A DNA stretch of 64,000 bases from Ruminococcaceae bacterium BL-4 (GTDB lineage Bacteria > Bacillota > Clostridia > Oscillospirales > Acutalibacteraceae), in the NCBI GenBank assembly GCA_902809935.1, contig LR778134.1, positions 620,001 to 684,000 of the forward strand, written 5' to 3'. Shown one piece after another: positions 50,855 through 59,630 of this stretch (positions are counted from its first letter, which is position 1; each line of letters begins with the position of its first letter). Position numbers and translations under genes: made by a program. The notes beneath the pieces were generated by a model. It ran no database searches. It saw only the letters and a program-made list of their open reading frames with translations, and had not been told where the DNA came from.

Positions 50855-52858
50855 TTATGATTGAAAATATGCGTCAAAAATATCTTTTGCGATATTTTGA
50901 GCATAAGTGCCTGCTGCACCGTGGGGCAATACCACCGCCACAGCGATTTGAGGATTATCATAAGGCGCATAGGCGATAAAAGTGACATTATCGCTGCCGT
51001 TTGTTTCTGCGGTTCCGGTTTTAGCGGCAATCGCAATCTTATAGTTAGAAAAGAGTGTCCTTGCAGTACCGGAAGTCACGACTTCTCTCATTCCTTCCTG
51101 TACTGTCTTTAAGTTTTCTGCAGAAAGATAACTGTAATCAGAATTATCTACAAGGGTTTCTCCTTGTGTTGAAGAAATGGTATTCTGACGGCTATAATCG
51201 GTTACGTGATCAACCAAATGTACTTTTTTTCGAGTTCCGTTATTGGCAATGGTTGCAACATAATCGGCAAGCTGAGCGGGAGAAAACTGATTATCACTTT
51301 GTCCGATCGCCGCTTGTACGGTATCGCCGTCGTACCAGGTTCCACCCGCAGCGGTTCTGGATTCTGGGCCGGCAAGCGTTCCCTCCGTTTCATCGATTTC
51401 CACTCCGGTTTTTACTCCGAGTCCCAGTTTTTTCGCGTACAGATCCATACTTGTGATCCCCAAGCGATAGCCGGTCTCACAGAAGAATACGTTGCAAGAC
51501 TGTGCCAAGGCAGAACGAACATCCATAGGACCGTGCCAACCCATACAGGTCAAAATCAAGCTCGGCTTAAAACGATCATAAACATGATTACAAACAATTT
51601 TCGTTGTATCCGTAATGGCTCCTTCCTGCAAAGCTGCCAGTGCAACGCATGGTTTAAAAACAGAGCCGGGGGTAAATGCGCTTCCGAAAGCCCTATCGAC
51701 TTGAGGATTGGAAGAGTCTTTTAAAAGAGAATCAAAATAAGAAGCGTTGCTGTATTGAGAAAGATCATAAGTCGGATAGCTTGCAGCAGCCAGCACTGAA
51801 AAATCCGAAACTCTCAGCGCTACCACTCCGCCGCCAACACAATCTTTGGTTGTCGCATGCGCCGCCTGTACATTTTTTGCAAGCGAATCGGCGGCAACCT
51901 TCTGTACTTTGGAATCAATGGTAAGGAATACGGTATTTCCCGCCTGCGGCTCTTTGGTTACAGTCTCCTGCTGAACCTCTCCGCTGCTGTTATACTCAAT
52001 TTTCTTTTCTCCTGCGGAGCCTCTCAGTGTAGATTCCATCGCAGCCTCAATTCCAAATTTTCCGATTGTATCATTCAGCGTATATCCTTTTGATTTTAAA
52101 GATTCATACTGCTTTTCAGAAAGCGCCCCCAGATTTCCTAAAATATGAGGCATCAAGGTTGGCTCTGGGTATTGCCGAACCGATGTGATCTGTGTAGATA
52201 CGCCGGGCAAATCATCGCTGTTTTCGCTGATGATTGCTACTGTTTCCTGACTGACCTTGCTAGAAAAGACATACGGGACCCCCAGAGAAAATCCGCTCAT
52301 TGTCATGCCGTAACGCACGGACAAAATATCGCGCAACTGCTCAAGAGTATACTCTGAAGCATCATTTCCGCTCCCCGCGAAATATCGTTTTGAAAGTGCA
52401 TCGATACAAGTCTGAGGGTCGGCATCTTGTCCTACTTTCAAGAACTGATCGGATTTTAGATATGTAATCGCATCTTCTGCACCTGCTTGAAATTCATATT
52501 CCCCGTTTTGATATAAAATAGGCAGAGTATCATTCCATGATTCTCCGCGCATTTTTAAAAGCGAAATCAGTTTTCCTGTGATTTTATTAATTGACGCCGC
52601 CGACATTTCTCCCAAATTAAACCGGATCTCATAAGAAATCTTGTTGGTTGCCAGCCCGACTCCATTCATATCCACAATTTCTCCCCGGGCAGTGGGAATC
52701 GTTTGTGTTGTGCTGACTGATTGTTCCGCAAGAGCCGAAAGCTCTTGTCCATCCACAAACTGCCACTCTATCAGTCGAACAGCAAAAATGCCGCAGACTA
52801 AAATAAGAAGTCCCATACAAACTTTTTTTCTGGACAACTGTTTTTTCCACAACCTCAA
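50855..52858 (-). CDS. mrdA: Penicillin-binding protein 2 (elongasome transpeptidase)
   Basis: The 667-residue class B PBP has an N-terminal membrane anchor (VCMGLLILVCGIFAVRLI) and a pedestal domain beginning TIPTARGEIVDMNG. The transpeptidase domain carries the SxxK site in GSAFTPGSVFKPCVAL, SxN as AQSCNVFF, and KTG as AAKTGTAET. With SEDS protein RodA (not in this window) it makes side-wall peptidoglycan. TTG start with AAGGAAGTGGG upstream; a second in-frame TTG lies two codons later. It follows mreBCD, the usual PBP2 position. Confidence 0.94.
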   Translation of the reverse strand: MRLWKKQLSRKKVCMGLLILVCGIFAVRLIEWQFVDGQELSALAEQSVSTTQTIPTARGEIVDMNGVGLATNKISYEIRFNLGEMSAASINKITGKLISLLKMRGESWNDTLPILYQNGEYEFQAGAEDAITYLKSDQFLKVGQDADPQTCIDALSKRYFAGSGNDASEYTLEQLRDILSVRYGMTMSGFSLGVPYVFSSKVSQETVAIISENSDDLPGVSTQITSVRQYPEPTLMPHILGNLGALSEKQYESLKSKGYTLNDTIGKFGIEAAMESTLRGSAGEKKIEYNSSGEVQQETVTKEPQAGNTVFLTIDSKVQKVAADSLAKNVQAAHATTKDCVGGGVVALRVSDFSVLAAASYPTYDLSQYSNASYFDSLLKDSSNPQVDRAFGSAFTPGSVFKPCVALAALQEGAITDTTKIVCNHVYDRFKPSLILTCMGWHGPMDVRSALAQSCNVFFCETGYRLGITSMDLYAKKLGLGVKTGVEIDETEGTLAGPESRTAAGGTWYDGDTVQAAIGQSDNQFSPAQLADYVATIANNGTRKKVHLVDHVTDYSRQNTISSTQGETLVDNSDYSYLSAENLKTVQEGMREVVTSGTARTLFSNYKIAIAAKTGTAETNGSDNVTFIAYAPYDNPQIAVAVVLPHGAAGTYAQNIAKDIFDAYFQS

Positions 52859-52888
52859 GTGATCCCACTTCCTTTCTGAAATTTTTTA

Positions 52889-53404
52889 TTAAATATCAGC
52901 CGGCGCTCTCAGCCTTGTCGCTAAAAACCGATTCAAATAATAAAGAGGCACTGCAAATATTGCCGTATAGAGTACCCGCGGCAAAAGATGATAAAACAAC
53001 AGATACCAGCTCCCAGAATTCCCTGGAAAAAGGGCGGTAAAAATCCATTGTAAAAGTGCTAATATTCCTCCCAGCGCCAAAGTGGAAACGACAGCGCTCA
53101 AAAGGTTTGTCTTTAAAAATTGACTGGCGAGAAAACTGACGCAATATCCGCCAACCGCAAATTCCAATGCTTTTGCTCCCAAGAAGCTGCCGCTGCCAAA
53201 ATCCATCAGCAACCCACAAAAAAGGCCGCAGACCATTGCCGGCACTTCCTCTTCAAAAAAGGCTGCCGTAACCACCGCCGGAATCAAAAGTACTGGCAGA
53301 GAATGCAATATTTCCGGAAAAAGTCCTGGGATCTGCTGCAATAGATACAAGAGCAAAAATTCGGCGCTATAAGCCATTCCCCGTAGGACTCCCGCCCGCC
53401 TCAT
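52889..53404 (-). CDS. mreD: Rod-shape protein MreD
   Basis: The 171-residue protein is hydrophobic, with five to six membrane helices (FLLLYLLQQIPGLFPEILHSLPVLLIPAVV, LFCGLLMDFGSGSFLGAKALEFAVGGYCVSFL). The GLLMDFGSGSFLGAKAL loop is the characteristic MreD pattern. Its ATG overlaps the mreC stop by 4 bp. It links MreC to the membrane part of the elongasome. MreD is poorly conserved; identification rests on position and this loop. Confidence 0.88.
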   Translation of the reverse strand: MRRAGVLRGMAYSAEFLLLYLLQQIPGLFPEILHSLPVLLIPAVVTAAFFEEEVPAMVCGLFCGLLMDFGSGSFLGAKALEFAVGGYCVSFLASQFLKTNLLSAVVSTLALGGILALLQWIFTALFPGNSGSWYLLFYHLLPRVLYTAIFAVPLYYLNRFLATRLRAPADI

Positions 53405-54294
53405 GAGTTTCCTCCTGAGGAAGCTGTATTTTCTCCGGCTGCACTTTTTCCTGCAAAATTAGTAATCACCATCACATCTTTTGGATTCTTTAAATCTACT
53501 GCAGGCTGCACAAGCGCATAAAGGGAGGCATCTGATTCACTGCGGCTAACAGACTTCACCGTTCCCACCGTCAGATTTCTGGGGAAAAGTCCCCCAAATC
53601 CACTTTCTACTGCAAGACCGCTCGTAACGACCAAGTCGCCTTCCTGCACCTTTGTGGTGGAATCCAAATAATTCATTCGAAGATATCCTTCATCTGCCGA
53701 TTGAACCGTACAGCTCATAATTCCTGTTTCCTGCGTTTGGCTGTCACGAGCCCCAAATTTTGCATCCGCATGGAACAGCGTTGTCACGCGGCTCGAGGTA
53801 GGGAATACCTCGCTCACCCAACCGAGGAGCCCTGCATCTGTTATGACCGGGTCGTTTTTTGAGACCCCATCTCTAGACCCCTGATCGATCGTGATACTGC
53901 CATACAAGTCATCTGGATCTTTTGCAATCACTTCGGCTGCCAAAAGCTGATAGTCCTGATTTTCTTCTTTAAGCCCCAGGTATTTTTTATATTCTTCGTT
54001 TTCTCTTTTGAGCGTATCATAATTGATCAGCTGACGATTCAAATCATTGATCTGTGCCTTGAGGTTCTTATTTTCGCTGAGAAGATCTTCTTTTGAAGCT
54101 CCTGTTTCCTCTGCATTTGCAGTAATCTGCTCTGACAAAGCAGCACTCACTCGCTGCATCGGCATCAAGAGCAAATTAACAACGCCTCCAACACCGTTGG
54201 AACTAAATGCGGCGGTAGAGAGCATCAAACAGCCCATTAAAGCACATACCATTAAAAGTTTTCCAAGCCCTTTTTTGTGAGATTCTTTTTTCAA
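53401..54294 (-). CDS. mreC: Rod-shape protein MreC
   Basis: The 297-residue protein has a short cytosolic start, one membrane helix (LLMVCALMGCLMLSTAAF), a coiled coil (about residues 60-100, with SENKNLKAQINDLNRQLINYDTLKRENEEYKKYLG) and two beta domains (AEVIAKDPDDLYGSITIDQGSRDGV, GDLVVTSGLAVESGFGGLFPRNLTVGTVKSV). A Ser/Gly-rich tail follows. It dimerises outside the membrane and scaffolds PBP2. It lies between mreB, from which a hairpin separates it, and mreD. Confidence 0.95.
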   Translation of the reverse strand: MKKESHKKGLGKLLMVCALMGCLMLSTAAFSSNGVGGVVNLLLMPMQRVSAALSEQITANAEETGASKEDLLSENKNLKAQINDLNRQLINYDTLKRENEEYKKYLGLKEENQDYQLLAAEVIAKDPDDLYGSITIDQGSRDGVSKNDPVITDAGLLGWVSEVFPTSSRVTTLFHADAKFGARDSQTQETGIMSCTVQSADEGYLRMNYLDSTTKVQEGDLVVTSGLAVESGFGGLFPRNLTVGTVKSVSRSESDASLYALVQPAVDLKNPKDVMVITNFAGKSAAGENTASSGGNS

Positions 54295-54326
54295 TTCCGC
54301 CGCCTCCTTTTTTCATCATAAAAGTC

Positions 54327-54388
54327 GGAAAAAGAAAAGCAGAAAAGATCTGCGGATCCTTGTTTGTCCGAAGTCTTTCTGCTTTTTC
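54327..54388 (-). terminator. Weak terminator-like hairpin between mreB and mreC
   Basis: Minus-strand stem AAAAGCAGAAAGA / TCTTTTCTGCTTTT (one bulged base) with a ~25-nt loop is followed by TCTTTTT. Located 7 bp after the mreB stop and 30 bp before mreC. It may reduce but not abolish read-through, allowing more mreB than mreC. Confidence 0.6.
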
Positions 54389-54394
54389 GAATTC

Positions 54395-55444
54395 TCATTC
54401 TTTCGAATCATTCGGCTCGCTTTTCTTCGGCTCCGGCTGCTGCTCCTGCCGTTCTGCCTGCTCAATTCCCTGCAAACGCATTCCCGCGCCTAACGCCACA
54501 CAATCCAAGGGGGAATCTGCAATCCGAACCGGCAGGGAAGTCTCTGTTTTGATTAACTCGTCGATCCCTCGCAGCAGTGCACCGCCGCCTGTAAGCGTAA
54601 TTCCATGGTCAATGACATCTGCCGCAAGCTCCGGCTCCGTTTTCTGCAGCGTATTGCGAACCGCATCAATAATTTCAGAGAGCGGGTCAGAGATCGCCTC
54701 ACGAATTTCAGCAGCTGTAATCGTGATATAAGCGGGCAGACCATCTGCAAGATTTCTCCCTTTGACTTTCAGCGAAAGGCCGTTTGATTCTTCTGTAGGA
54801 TAGGCCGAACCAATCTGTAATTTTAATTCTTCCGCTGTACGTTCGCCAATCAGAAGATTATATTTATCTTTCACATATTCTCTAATGGATTCATCAAATT
54901 TATTTCCTGCTACCCGAACGCTGGTGCTTGTAACAATATCTCCAAGAGAAATTACCGCAACTTCACTTGTCCCACCGCCGATATCAACGATCATAGAGCC
55001 GATCGGGTCTATCACCGGTAATCCTGCGCCCATTGCAGCAGCCATCGGTTCCGTCATAATTTCCACCTGACGCACACCGGCATCCGCCATCGCATCTTCC
55101 ACTGCGCGGCGTTCTACTCCGGTAACACCGGATGGCACACAAATTACGATTTTAGGCTTGGAAAAATGAGAAGGCTTCCCCAAAGTCTCCTGAATAAAAT
55201 GTTTGAGCATGGTCGCGGTAATGTCAAAATCCGCGATAACACCGTCATGAAGCGGACAAACAGCCTCAATGGTATCCGGTGTACGGCCGATCATCTCTCG
55301 TGCTTTTTCTCCGACTGCCAGCACAACATCGCTTTCGACATCCACGGCAACAACCGATGGCTCTCTCAATATAATTCCCTTGCCTTTTCCATAAACAAGC
55401 GTATTGACCGTACCAAGATCAATCGCAATATTCTTCAAGCGCAT
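54395..55444 (-). CDS. mreB: Actin-like rod-shape protein MreB
   Basis: The 349-residue protein forms membrane-bound actin-like filaments directing cell-wall synthesis. The actin nucleotide-binding motifs are present: phosphate 1 IAIDLGTVNTLVYGKGKGI, phosphate 2 SMIVDIGGGTSEVAVISLGD and adenosine GITLTGGGALLRGIDELI. A Gln/Glu/Lys-rich C-terminal tail (QEQQPEPKKSEPNDSKE) extends beyond the normal end. The Maf gene lies 26 bp upstream, with GGAGAAG ribosome site. Confidence 0.96.
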   Translation of the reverse strand: MRLKNIAIDLGTVNTLVYGKGKGIILREPSVVAVDVESDVVLAVGEKAREMIGRTPDTIEAVCPLHDGVIADFDITATMLKHFIQETLGKPSHFSKPKIVICVPSGVTGVERRAVEDAMADAGVRQVEIMTEPMAAAMGAGLPVIDPIGSMIVDIGGGTSEVAVISLGDIVTSTSVRVAGNKFDESIREYVKDKYNLLIGERTAEELKLQIGSAYPTEESNGLSLKVKGRNLADGLPAYITITAAEIREAISDPLSEIIDAVRNTLQKTEPELAADVIDHGITLTGGGALLRGIDELIKTETSLPVRIADSPLDCVALGAGMRLQGIEQAERQEQQPEPKKSEPNDSKE

Positions 55445-55470
55445 AATTGGAGAAGCTCCTTTCCCTTATC

Positions 55471-56037
55471 CTACTTTTCCGGATGGATTCCAACCTTTTT
55501 CAGAATCCTATGAATTTTTCCAAGCGGAAGTCCAACCACACTGGTAAAACTTCCATCAATTCGTTTGACAAAAACGGCACCGCGCCCCTGAATTCCATAT
55601 CCGCCCGCTTTATCCATGGGCTCGCCCGAAGCGATATAAGCTTCGATTTCCTCCGGTTCAATCCGATAAAATTCTACACTTGTACAGTCTTTATCCTCAT
55701 AAATCTCGTTATTTGCAATTAAACAGAATGCCGTATAAACCTGATGCACCTGCCCGGAAAGCAGTCCAAGCATCTTTTTTGCCATTTCAGGGGTTTGAGG
55801 CTTTCCAAGAATTCTCCCTTTAAAAGCCACCAGCGTATCTGCGGCAAGAACCGCATCTCCAGGATGCTGCTTCGCAACTGCAATTGCTTTACGGCGTGCC
55901 AATTGTTCTACCCGCTGCATTGGAGGGGTTCCATGTGGGCAGGCTTCATTTACCTGCGCCGGGATCACCTCAAAATCATAGCCTGCCTGATGCAGCAAAT
56001 CAGAACGTCTTGGAGAAGAAGAGGCTAGTATGAACAT
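55471..56037 (-). CDS. maf: Maf/YhdE nucleoside triphosphate pyrophosphatase
   Basis: ATG at 56037 (AAAGGAG at good distance) is used; a TTG one codon earlier is possible. The 188-residue protein has the Maf signature FILASSSPRRSDLLHQAGYDFEVIPAQVNE, then AVLAADTLVAFKGRILGKP with the catalytic Asp, and EIEAYIASGEPMDKAGGYGIQGRGAVFV. Maf proteins hydrolyse dTTP/UTP or modified nucleotides and limit aberrant incorporation. The maf-mreB arrangement is common in firmicutes. Confidence 0.95.
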   Translation of the reverse strand: MFILASSSPRRSDLLHQAGYDFEVIPAQVNEACPHGTPPMQRVEQLARRKAIAVAKQHPGDAVLAADTLVAFKGRILGKPQTPEMAKKMLGLLSGQVHQVYTAFCLIANNEIYEDKDCTSVEFYRIEPEEIEAYIASGEPMDKAGGYGIQGRGAVFVKRIDGSFTSVVGLPLGKIHRILKKVGIHPEK

Positions 56038-56163
56038 CAAAAAGTACTCCTTTCAGGATGAAATTGTAAAAAGAATTTTTCCTTTACAATTCGTTTTTAT
56101 TCTAAATGATAAAAATCAAAAATCCGGTCGAATATTTTCTATTTTATCTTTCTATTTTATTCT

Positions 56164-56430
56164 TTATTCACGAATCTTAATGTGGGAATAAAGGAGAATG
56201 CCAACCAAAATCAAAATTGCCTGTAAAACATTGATGTTGACAGTAAGTCCAAAGGTAAACTTTAAAACATAAAGATCAACAACCGTTGGTTCCAATCCAA
56301 AGCTGGCTCCGGCACCGAGAAAGGAAATCCATGGAATGGTGAGTGCTGAATCTCCGCCGACTTTTCCGAGCACAATCGCCAAAAGCAATATCACAATCAA
56401 AAGGATTGTACGTAATAATTTTTTCTTCAT
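56164..56430 (-). CDS. DUF4321 membrane protein
   Basis: The 88-residue protein has a basic start, a membrane helix (LLRTILLIVILLLAIVLGKVGGD), a central extracellular loop (LTIPWISFLGAGASFGLEP) and a second hydrophobic helix near the C-terminus (INVLQAILILVGILLYS). It matches the DUF4321 pattern of clostridia, almost always next to maf and the mre genes. Function unknown; probably part of the elongasome environment. Lies between dut (53 bp) and maf (126 bp). Confidence 0.82.
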   Translation of the reverse strand: MKKKLLRTILLIVILLLAIVLGKVGGDSALTIPWISFLGAGASFGLEPTVVDLYVLKFTFGLTVNINVLQAILILVGILLYSHIKIRE

Positions 56431-56483
56431 AACAAATGATGGAACTCCTTAAAATATGATTAAAATCTGCCAAAACCGTATTT

Positions 56484-56924
56484 TCAGACAGAAGTTCCCG
56501 TAGAACCAAACCCATGATCTCCGCGGACGGTCTCATCTAGTTTCTCTCTAAATTCCGGTTCCATCATTAAAACCGGAAGCACCAAAAGCTGTGCAAATCG
56601 CTCATTCGGCGCAATGGTCCACGGCTCGCTGCCAACATTACAAAGTCCGACGATCAGCTCTCCGCGATAGTCGGAATCAATCACACCGACGCTGTTCGAG
56701 GGGGTAATCCCATGACGAACTCCCAATCCGCTGCGCCCACAGATCAAGCCAACACTATTTTCCGGCAAAGCTACTGCTACGCCTGTGGGAATCCGACAGA
56801 GCGCTCCCGGCGCAATCGTGACCGGTTCTTCCATACAGGCATAAAGATCCAGCCCTGCAGAATCCTTGGTTCCTCTGGTTGGCAGAATCGCCTGTTCGTT
56901 TAATTTTTTAAATATCAGTTTCAT
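56484..56924 (-). CDS. dut: Deoxyuridine 5'-triphosphate nucleotidohydrolase
   Basis: The 146-residue trimeric dUTPase has all five motifs: AGLDLYACMEE (1), CGRSGLGVRHGI (2), GVIDSDYRGELIVGL (3, catalytic Asp), NERFAQLLVLPV (4) and the Gly-rich RGDHGFGSTG (5, closing the active site). It removes dUTP and supplies dUMP for thymidylate. The start overlaps the U32 stop by 4 bp. Confidence 0.96.
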   Translation of the reverse strand: MKLIFKKLNEQAILPTRGTKDSAGLDLYACMEEPVTIAPGALCRIPTGVAVALPENSVGLICGRSGLGVRHGITPSNSVGVIDSDYRGELIVGLCNVGSEPWTIAPNERFAQLLVLPVLMMEPEFREKLDETVRGDHGFGSTGTSV

Positions 56925-58993
56925 AAAACACCTCGGTAAGATAATCCACGGGTCAACACACCCAAAATCGGCTTATCCTCTTTTAAATGCGTCAAAATAT
57001 TACGTTCTTCCTCTAAAGTTTCCGTAGTAAACCGCACGGAAACAAAATCCAAATTGGAAAGCTCTTTTTGTCTACCAAAAAGCGAAAGCGGAACCGAATT
57101 ATAAACTTCGCTGCACGCTCCTACACAACTGACCGGGAACTCAATTTTTTTACGGTCAACAAGTGTCCGCGGGTTTCCGCAGCCGCCCCACGGATTTTTC
57201 CTTCCTGGACAGCCGCCATTTGCGATTGGACAGCATCGAGTCAGCATCAGTGCCTGCCGTCCGTAAACCATCGTTCCTCTGGGAAGTTGTCCTCCTAAGC
57301 TGCATGCCTGCTGCAAAGAAAGCTCAAAGCTCAGTTCCGTATCACAGAGCCCCTCTTCTTCCAAAAAGTTGAGTGCTTGCGTGTTAAAAACATTCAGCGA
57401 ATATCCACCATGAATTCTCATTCCTTCTTCTTGTGCCAACGCCACTGCATTGAGTGTTCCCGCAAAGACATCCAGAATTCCGATTTTTTTCGCTTTCTGC
57501 AATTCTTTTCTCAGTTGTTCTTCAATTCCGAACATTCCCCGCGGAAGCTCAATTCCCACTCGAAAGCCTCGTTTTTGCAAAGCAGCAAGTGTCTCCTGCG
57601 GCACACCGCACGGAACATAGATCAATTCACAGTAATCTGCTTCCTGCGGAACCTCTCCGGTCGGAAAATGTGCCCGAAAAGAAACCTTTTCCGCATGATG
57701 GGGCATTCTTTGAGGAAATCTATATTCAAACGGAATTTTAGGAAAATCCGCTCTCTCATCAAGTAAAATTTCAAGGGTTTGCCGCCGCAAAGCATTGAGC
57801 TCTTTCATTGGAACCGAAAGGCCCTCTTCAATTTCGGTGGAAATCTTTTTAACAAAGAAGGGGGACCCGCCTGTTTTACAAAGCTGCTCTTTGCAGCGTT
57901 CTTCAGAAATTGCTCTTGTTTTTGCATCTTCCGGGATAGGACCGTCTACTTTTGCCCGATGCCCATTTTCATCCTCTGCTAAAAGAGTCACCGGAAAGTT
58001 CTTCTCGATTTTTAGAAAAAAAGAAACCGGCACCCGCGGATATTCCCCTTTATAAAGCTCATGCAGTTTTGGAAAAACCGCCTTTGCTCTTTGGGAATCT
58101 TCCGGCTGCCTTGTCCCAAACATGGAGCTATCACGCTTACCATCCGGGAATCCGGTTGTAAAACCGCTTCTTGAAAAGACCTGCTCCAAATCAGTTTGAA
58201 GCTCCTGCGGAATTTTCTCTCCGTCTGCTGCAAATCGGCAGGCACGAGAAGAGGCCGCAACATATTCAGGGCGCTTCATTCGTCCTTCTATTTTAAGGCT
58301 CATCACGCCAGCTTTTGTTAAATCAGAGACCCGCGAAATCATGGAAAGATCTTTTAAGCTCAGATCATGTCCGGTTCCACCCGGTGCAGAAAACGGCAGC
58401 CGACAGGTTTGGGCGCACTGGCCTCGATTTCCGCTGCGGGAACCAAGCATGGCACTAAAATAGCACTGCCCGGAAACACTCATGCACAGAGCACCATGCA
58501 CAAACGCCTCCAGATCGATCTGCGGATTTTCTTTTTTACAGGCGGCAATTTCTGAAAGACTCATTTCTCTCGAAAGCACCACCCGCTCAAATCCAATCTT
58601 TTTACAGAATCTGACTCCTGCGGGAGTATGAATACTCATCTGCGTACTCGCATGAAGCGGCAATTTTGGGCAGCATTTTCTAAGAAGATAAAGAAGTCCT
58701 AAATCCTGCACCAAAACGGCATCTACCGGCAAAGAGCAAGCAAACTCCACAAGTTCCAGCGCTTGTGATAATTCTTCTTCATGTAGCAATGTATTGACGG
58801 TTAAATGAACTCGTACTCCTCGCTGATGACAAAGTTTAACCGCCTCCGAGAGTTCATCTTTTGTAAAATTTTGGGCACCTGCCCGCGCAGAAAAGCTCTG
58901 CGCACCAAGATATACCGCATCGGCACCGCCTCGTACCGCGGCAATCAGAGTTTCCATTTTTCCAGCGGGTGCAAGAACCTCAGGTTTTATCAT
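56921..58993 (-). CDS. U32-family RNA hydroxylase-like protein (RlhA-type)
   Basis: The 690-residue protein has the peptidase-U32 domain (KPEVLAPAGKMETLIAAVRGGADAVYLGAQSFSARAGAQNFT, DAVLVQDLGLLYLL, SREMSLSEI, EAFVHGALCMSVSGQCYFSAMLGSRSGNRGQCAQTCR), then a DUF3656-like middle and a C-terminal part with CCPIANGGCPG and CVGACSEVYNS. The conserved Cys bind a [4Fe-4S] cluster in relatives. U32+DUF3656 proteins such as E. coli RlhA hydroxylate a 23S rRNA cytidine; shorter ones modify tRNA. The peptidase label is historical. It overlaps zapA by 14 bp and dut by 4 bp. Confidence 0.9.
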   Translation of the reverse strand: MIKPEVLAPAGKMETLIAAVRGGADAVYLGAQSFSARAGAQNFTKDELSEAVKLCHQRGVRVHLTVNTLLHEEELSQALELVEFACSLPVDAVLVQDLGLLYLLRKCCPKLPLHASTQMSIHTPAGVRFCKKIGFERVVLSREMSLSEIAACKKENPQIDLEAFVHGALCMSVSGQCYFSAMLGSRSGNRGQCAQTCRLPFSAPGGTGHDLSLKDLSMISRVSDLTKAGVMSLKIEGRMKRPEYVAASSRACRFAADGEKIPQELQTDLEQVFSRSGFTTGFPDGKRDSSMFGTRQPEDSQRAKAVFPKLHELYKGEYPRVPVSFFLKIEKNFPVTLLAEDENGHRAKVDGPIPEDAKTRAISEERCKEQLCKTGGSPFFVKKISTEIEEGLSVPMKELNALRRQTLEILLDERADFPKIPFEYRFPQRMPHHAEKVSFRAHFPTGEVPQEADYCELIYVPCGVPQETLAALQKRGFRVGIELPRGMFGIEEQLRKELQKAKKIGILDVFAGTLNAVALAQEEGMRIHGGYSLNVFNTQALNFLEEEGLCDTELSFELSLQQACSLGGQLPRGTMVYGRQALMLTRCCPIANGGCPGRKNPWGGCGNPRTLVDRKKIEFPVSCVGACSEVYNSVPLSLFGRQKELSNLDFVSVRFTTETLEEERNILTHLKEDKPILGVLTRGLSYRGVL

Positions 58994-59486
58994 GCTTGTC
59001 CTCTTTACTCCCTTTAGAGCCTGTTTTCTGAAACAGGTTTACAAAGCCTTCCTGTTCCGGTATCTCCTCATTTGTTTTTGTATAAGTCCCGGTTCGCTGA
59101 ATCGGTGCATTGGCTCGAGGAGCAGGCTGATCAACCGGTTTTTCGCCCAAACGGGCGCGCAGAGATGCGACCTCTTTTTTCAGCCGTCCAATCTCTTTTT
59201 GAGCTTCTTCCGCTTCTAGGCGGGCACGGGAAGTATCTGCCAGATAGTCCTTAATCTGAGCGCGCAGCTTTTCTGCATCAGCCGCAGCTTTTTTATAGTC
59301 ATCACAGTATGAAAGCGCTGCCACCGTAGCGGTTACCGTTGCGGAAGCGTGTTCATTCTCTTGCGAAAGATGTTCGATCGTATCGGCAACTTCCTTTGCG
59401 ATTCCTTTTACATAGGTTTCGCTGTCCATCGCTCCGACCACACATTCAATTCCGCAAATATTTAACCGGACACTGTTTTTGCTCAT
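58980..59486 (-). CDS. zapA: Cell division protein ZapA with extended C-terminus
   Basis: The ATG at 59486 has AAAGGAGAG before it and starts the conserved part (NSVRLNICGIECVVGAMDSETYVKGIAKEVADTIEHL). The 168-residue protein has the ZapA globular head (about 1-75), a coiled coil (about 80-130, KLRAQIKDYLADTSRARLEAEEAQKEIGRLKKEVASLRARL) and a disordered tail of about 45 residues. ZapA is normally 85-110 residues, so the tail is an addition seen in some clostridia. It bundles FtsZ filaments. First gene of the long cell-shape cluster. Confidence 0.9.
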   Translation of the reverse strand: MSKNSVRLNICGIECVVGAMDSETYVKGIAKEVADTIEHLSQENEHASATVTATVAALSYCDDYKKAAADAEKLRAQIKDYLADTSRARLEAEEAQKEIGRLKKEVASLRARLGEKPVDQPAPRANAPIQRTGTYTKTNEEIPEQEGFVNLFQKTGSKGSKEDKHDKT

Positions 59487-59588
59487 GAGAAGGCTCTCCT
59501 TTCCCAAAAATCCTACTCCTTTGCAAGAAATAATTCTTACAAAAAGATTTGCAGAAAAATCAGATTTTCACTGCCTACGGATGATTTT

Positions 59589-59617
59589 ATTGTATCACGG
59601 ATCGTTCCCTCCGTCTA
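59589..59617 (-). promoter_or_regulatory. Probable promoter of the zapA-mre cluster
   Basis: On the minus strand TAGACG (59612-59617) and TGATACAAT with TACAAT at 59589-59594 are spaced by 17 bp, about 100 bp ahead of zapA and just after the mfd stop. Confidence 0.45.
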
Positions 59618-59630
59618 GTCTGCATGAATT

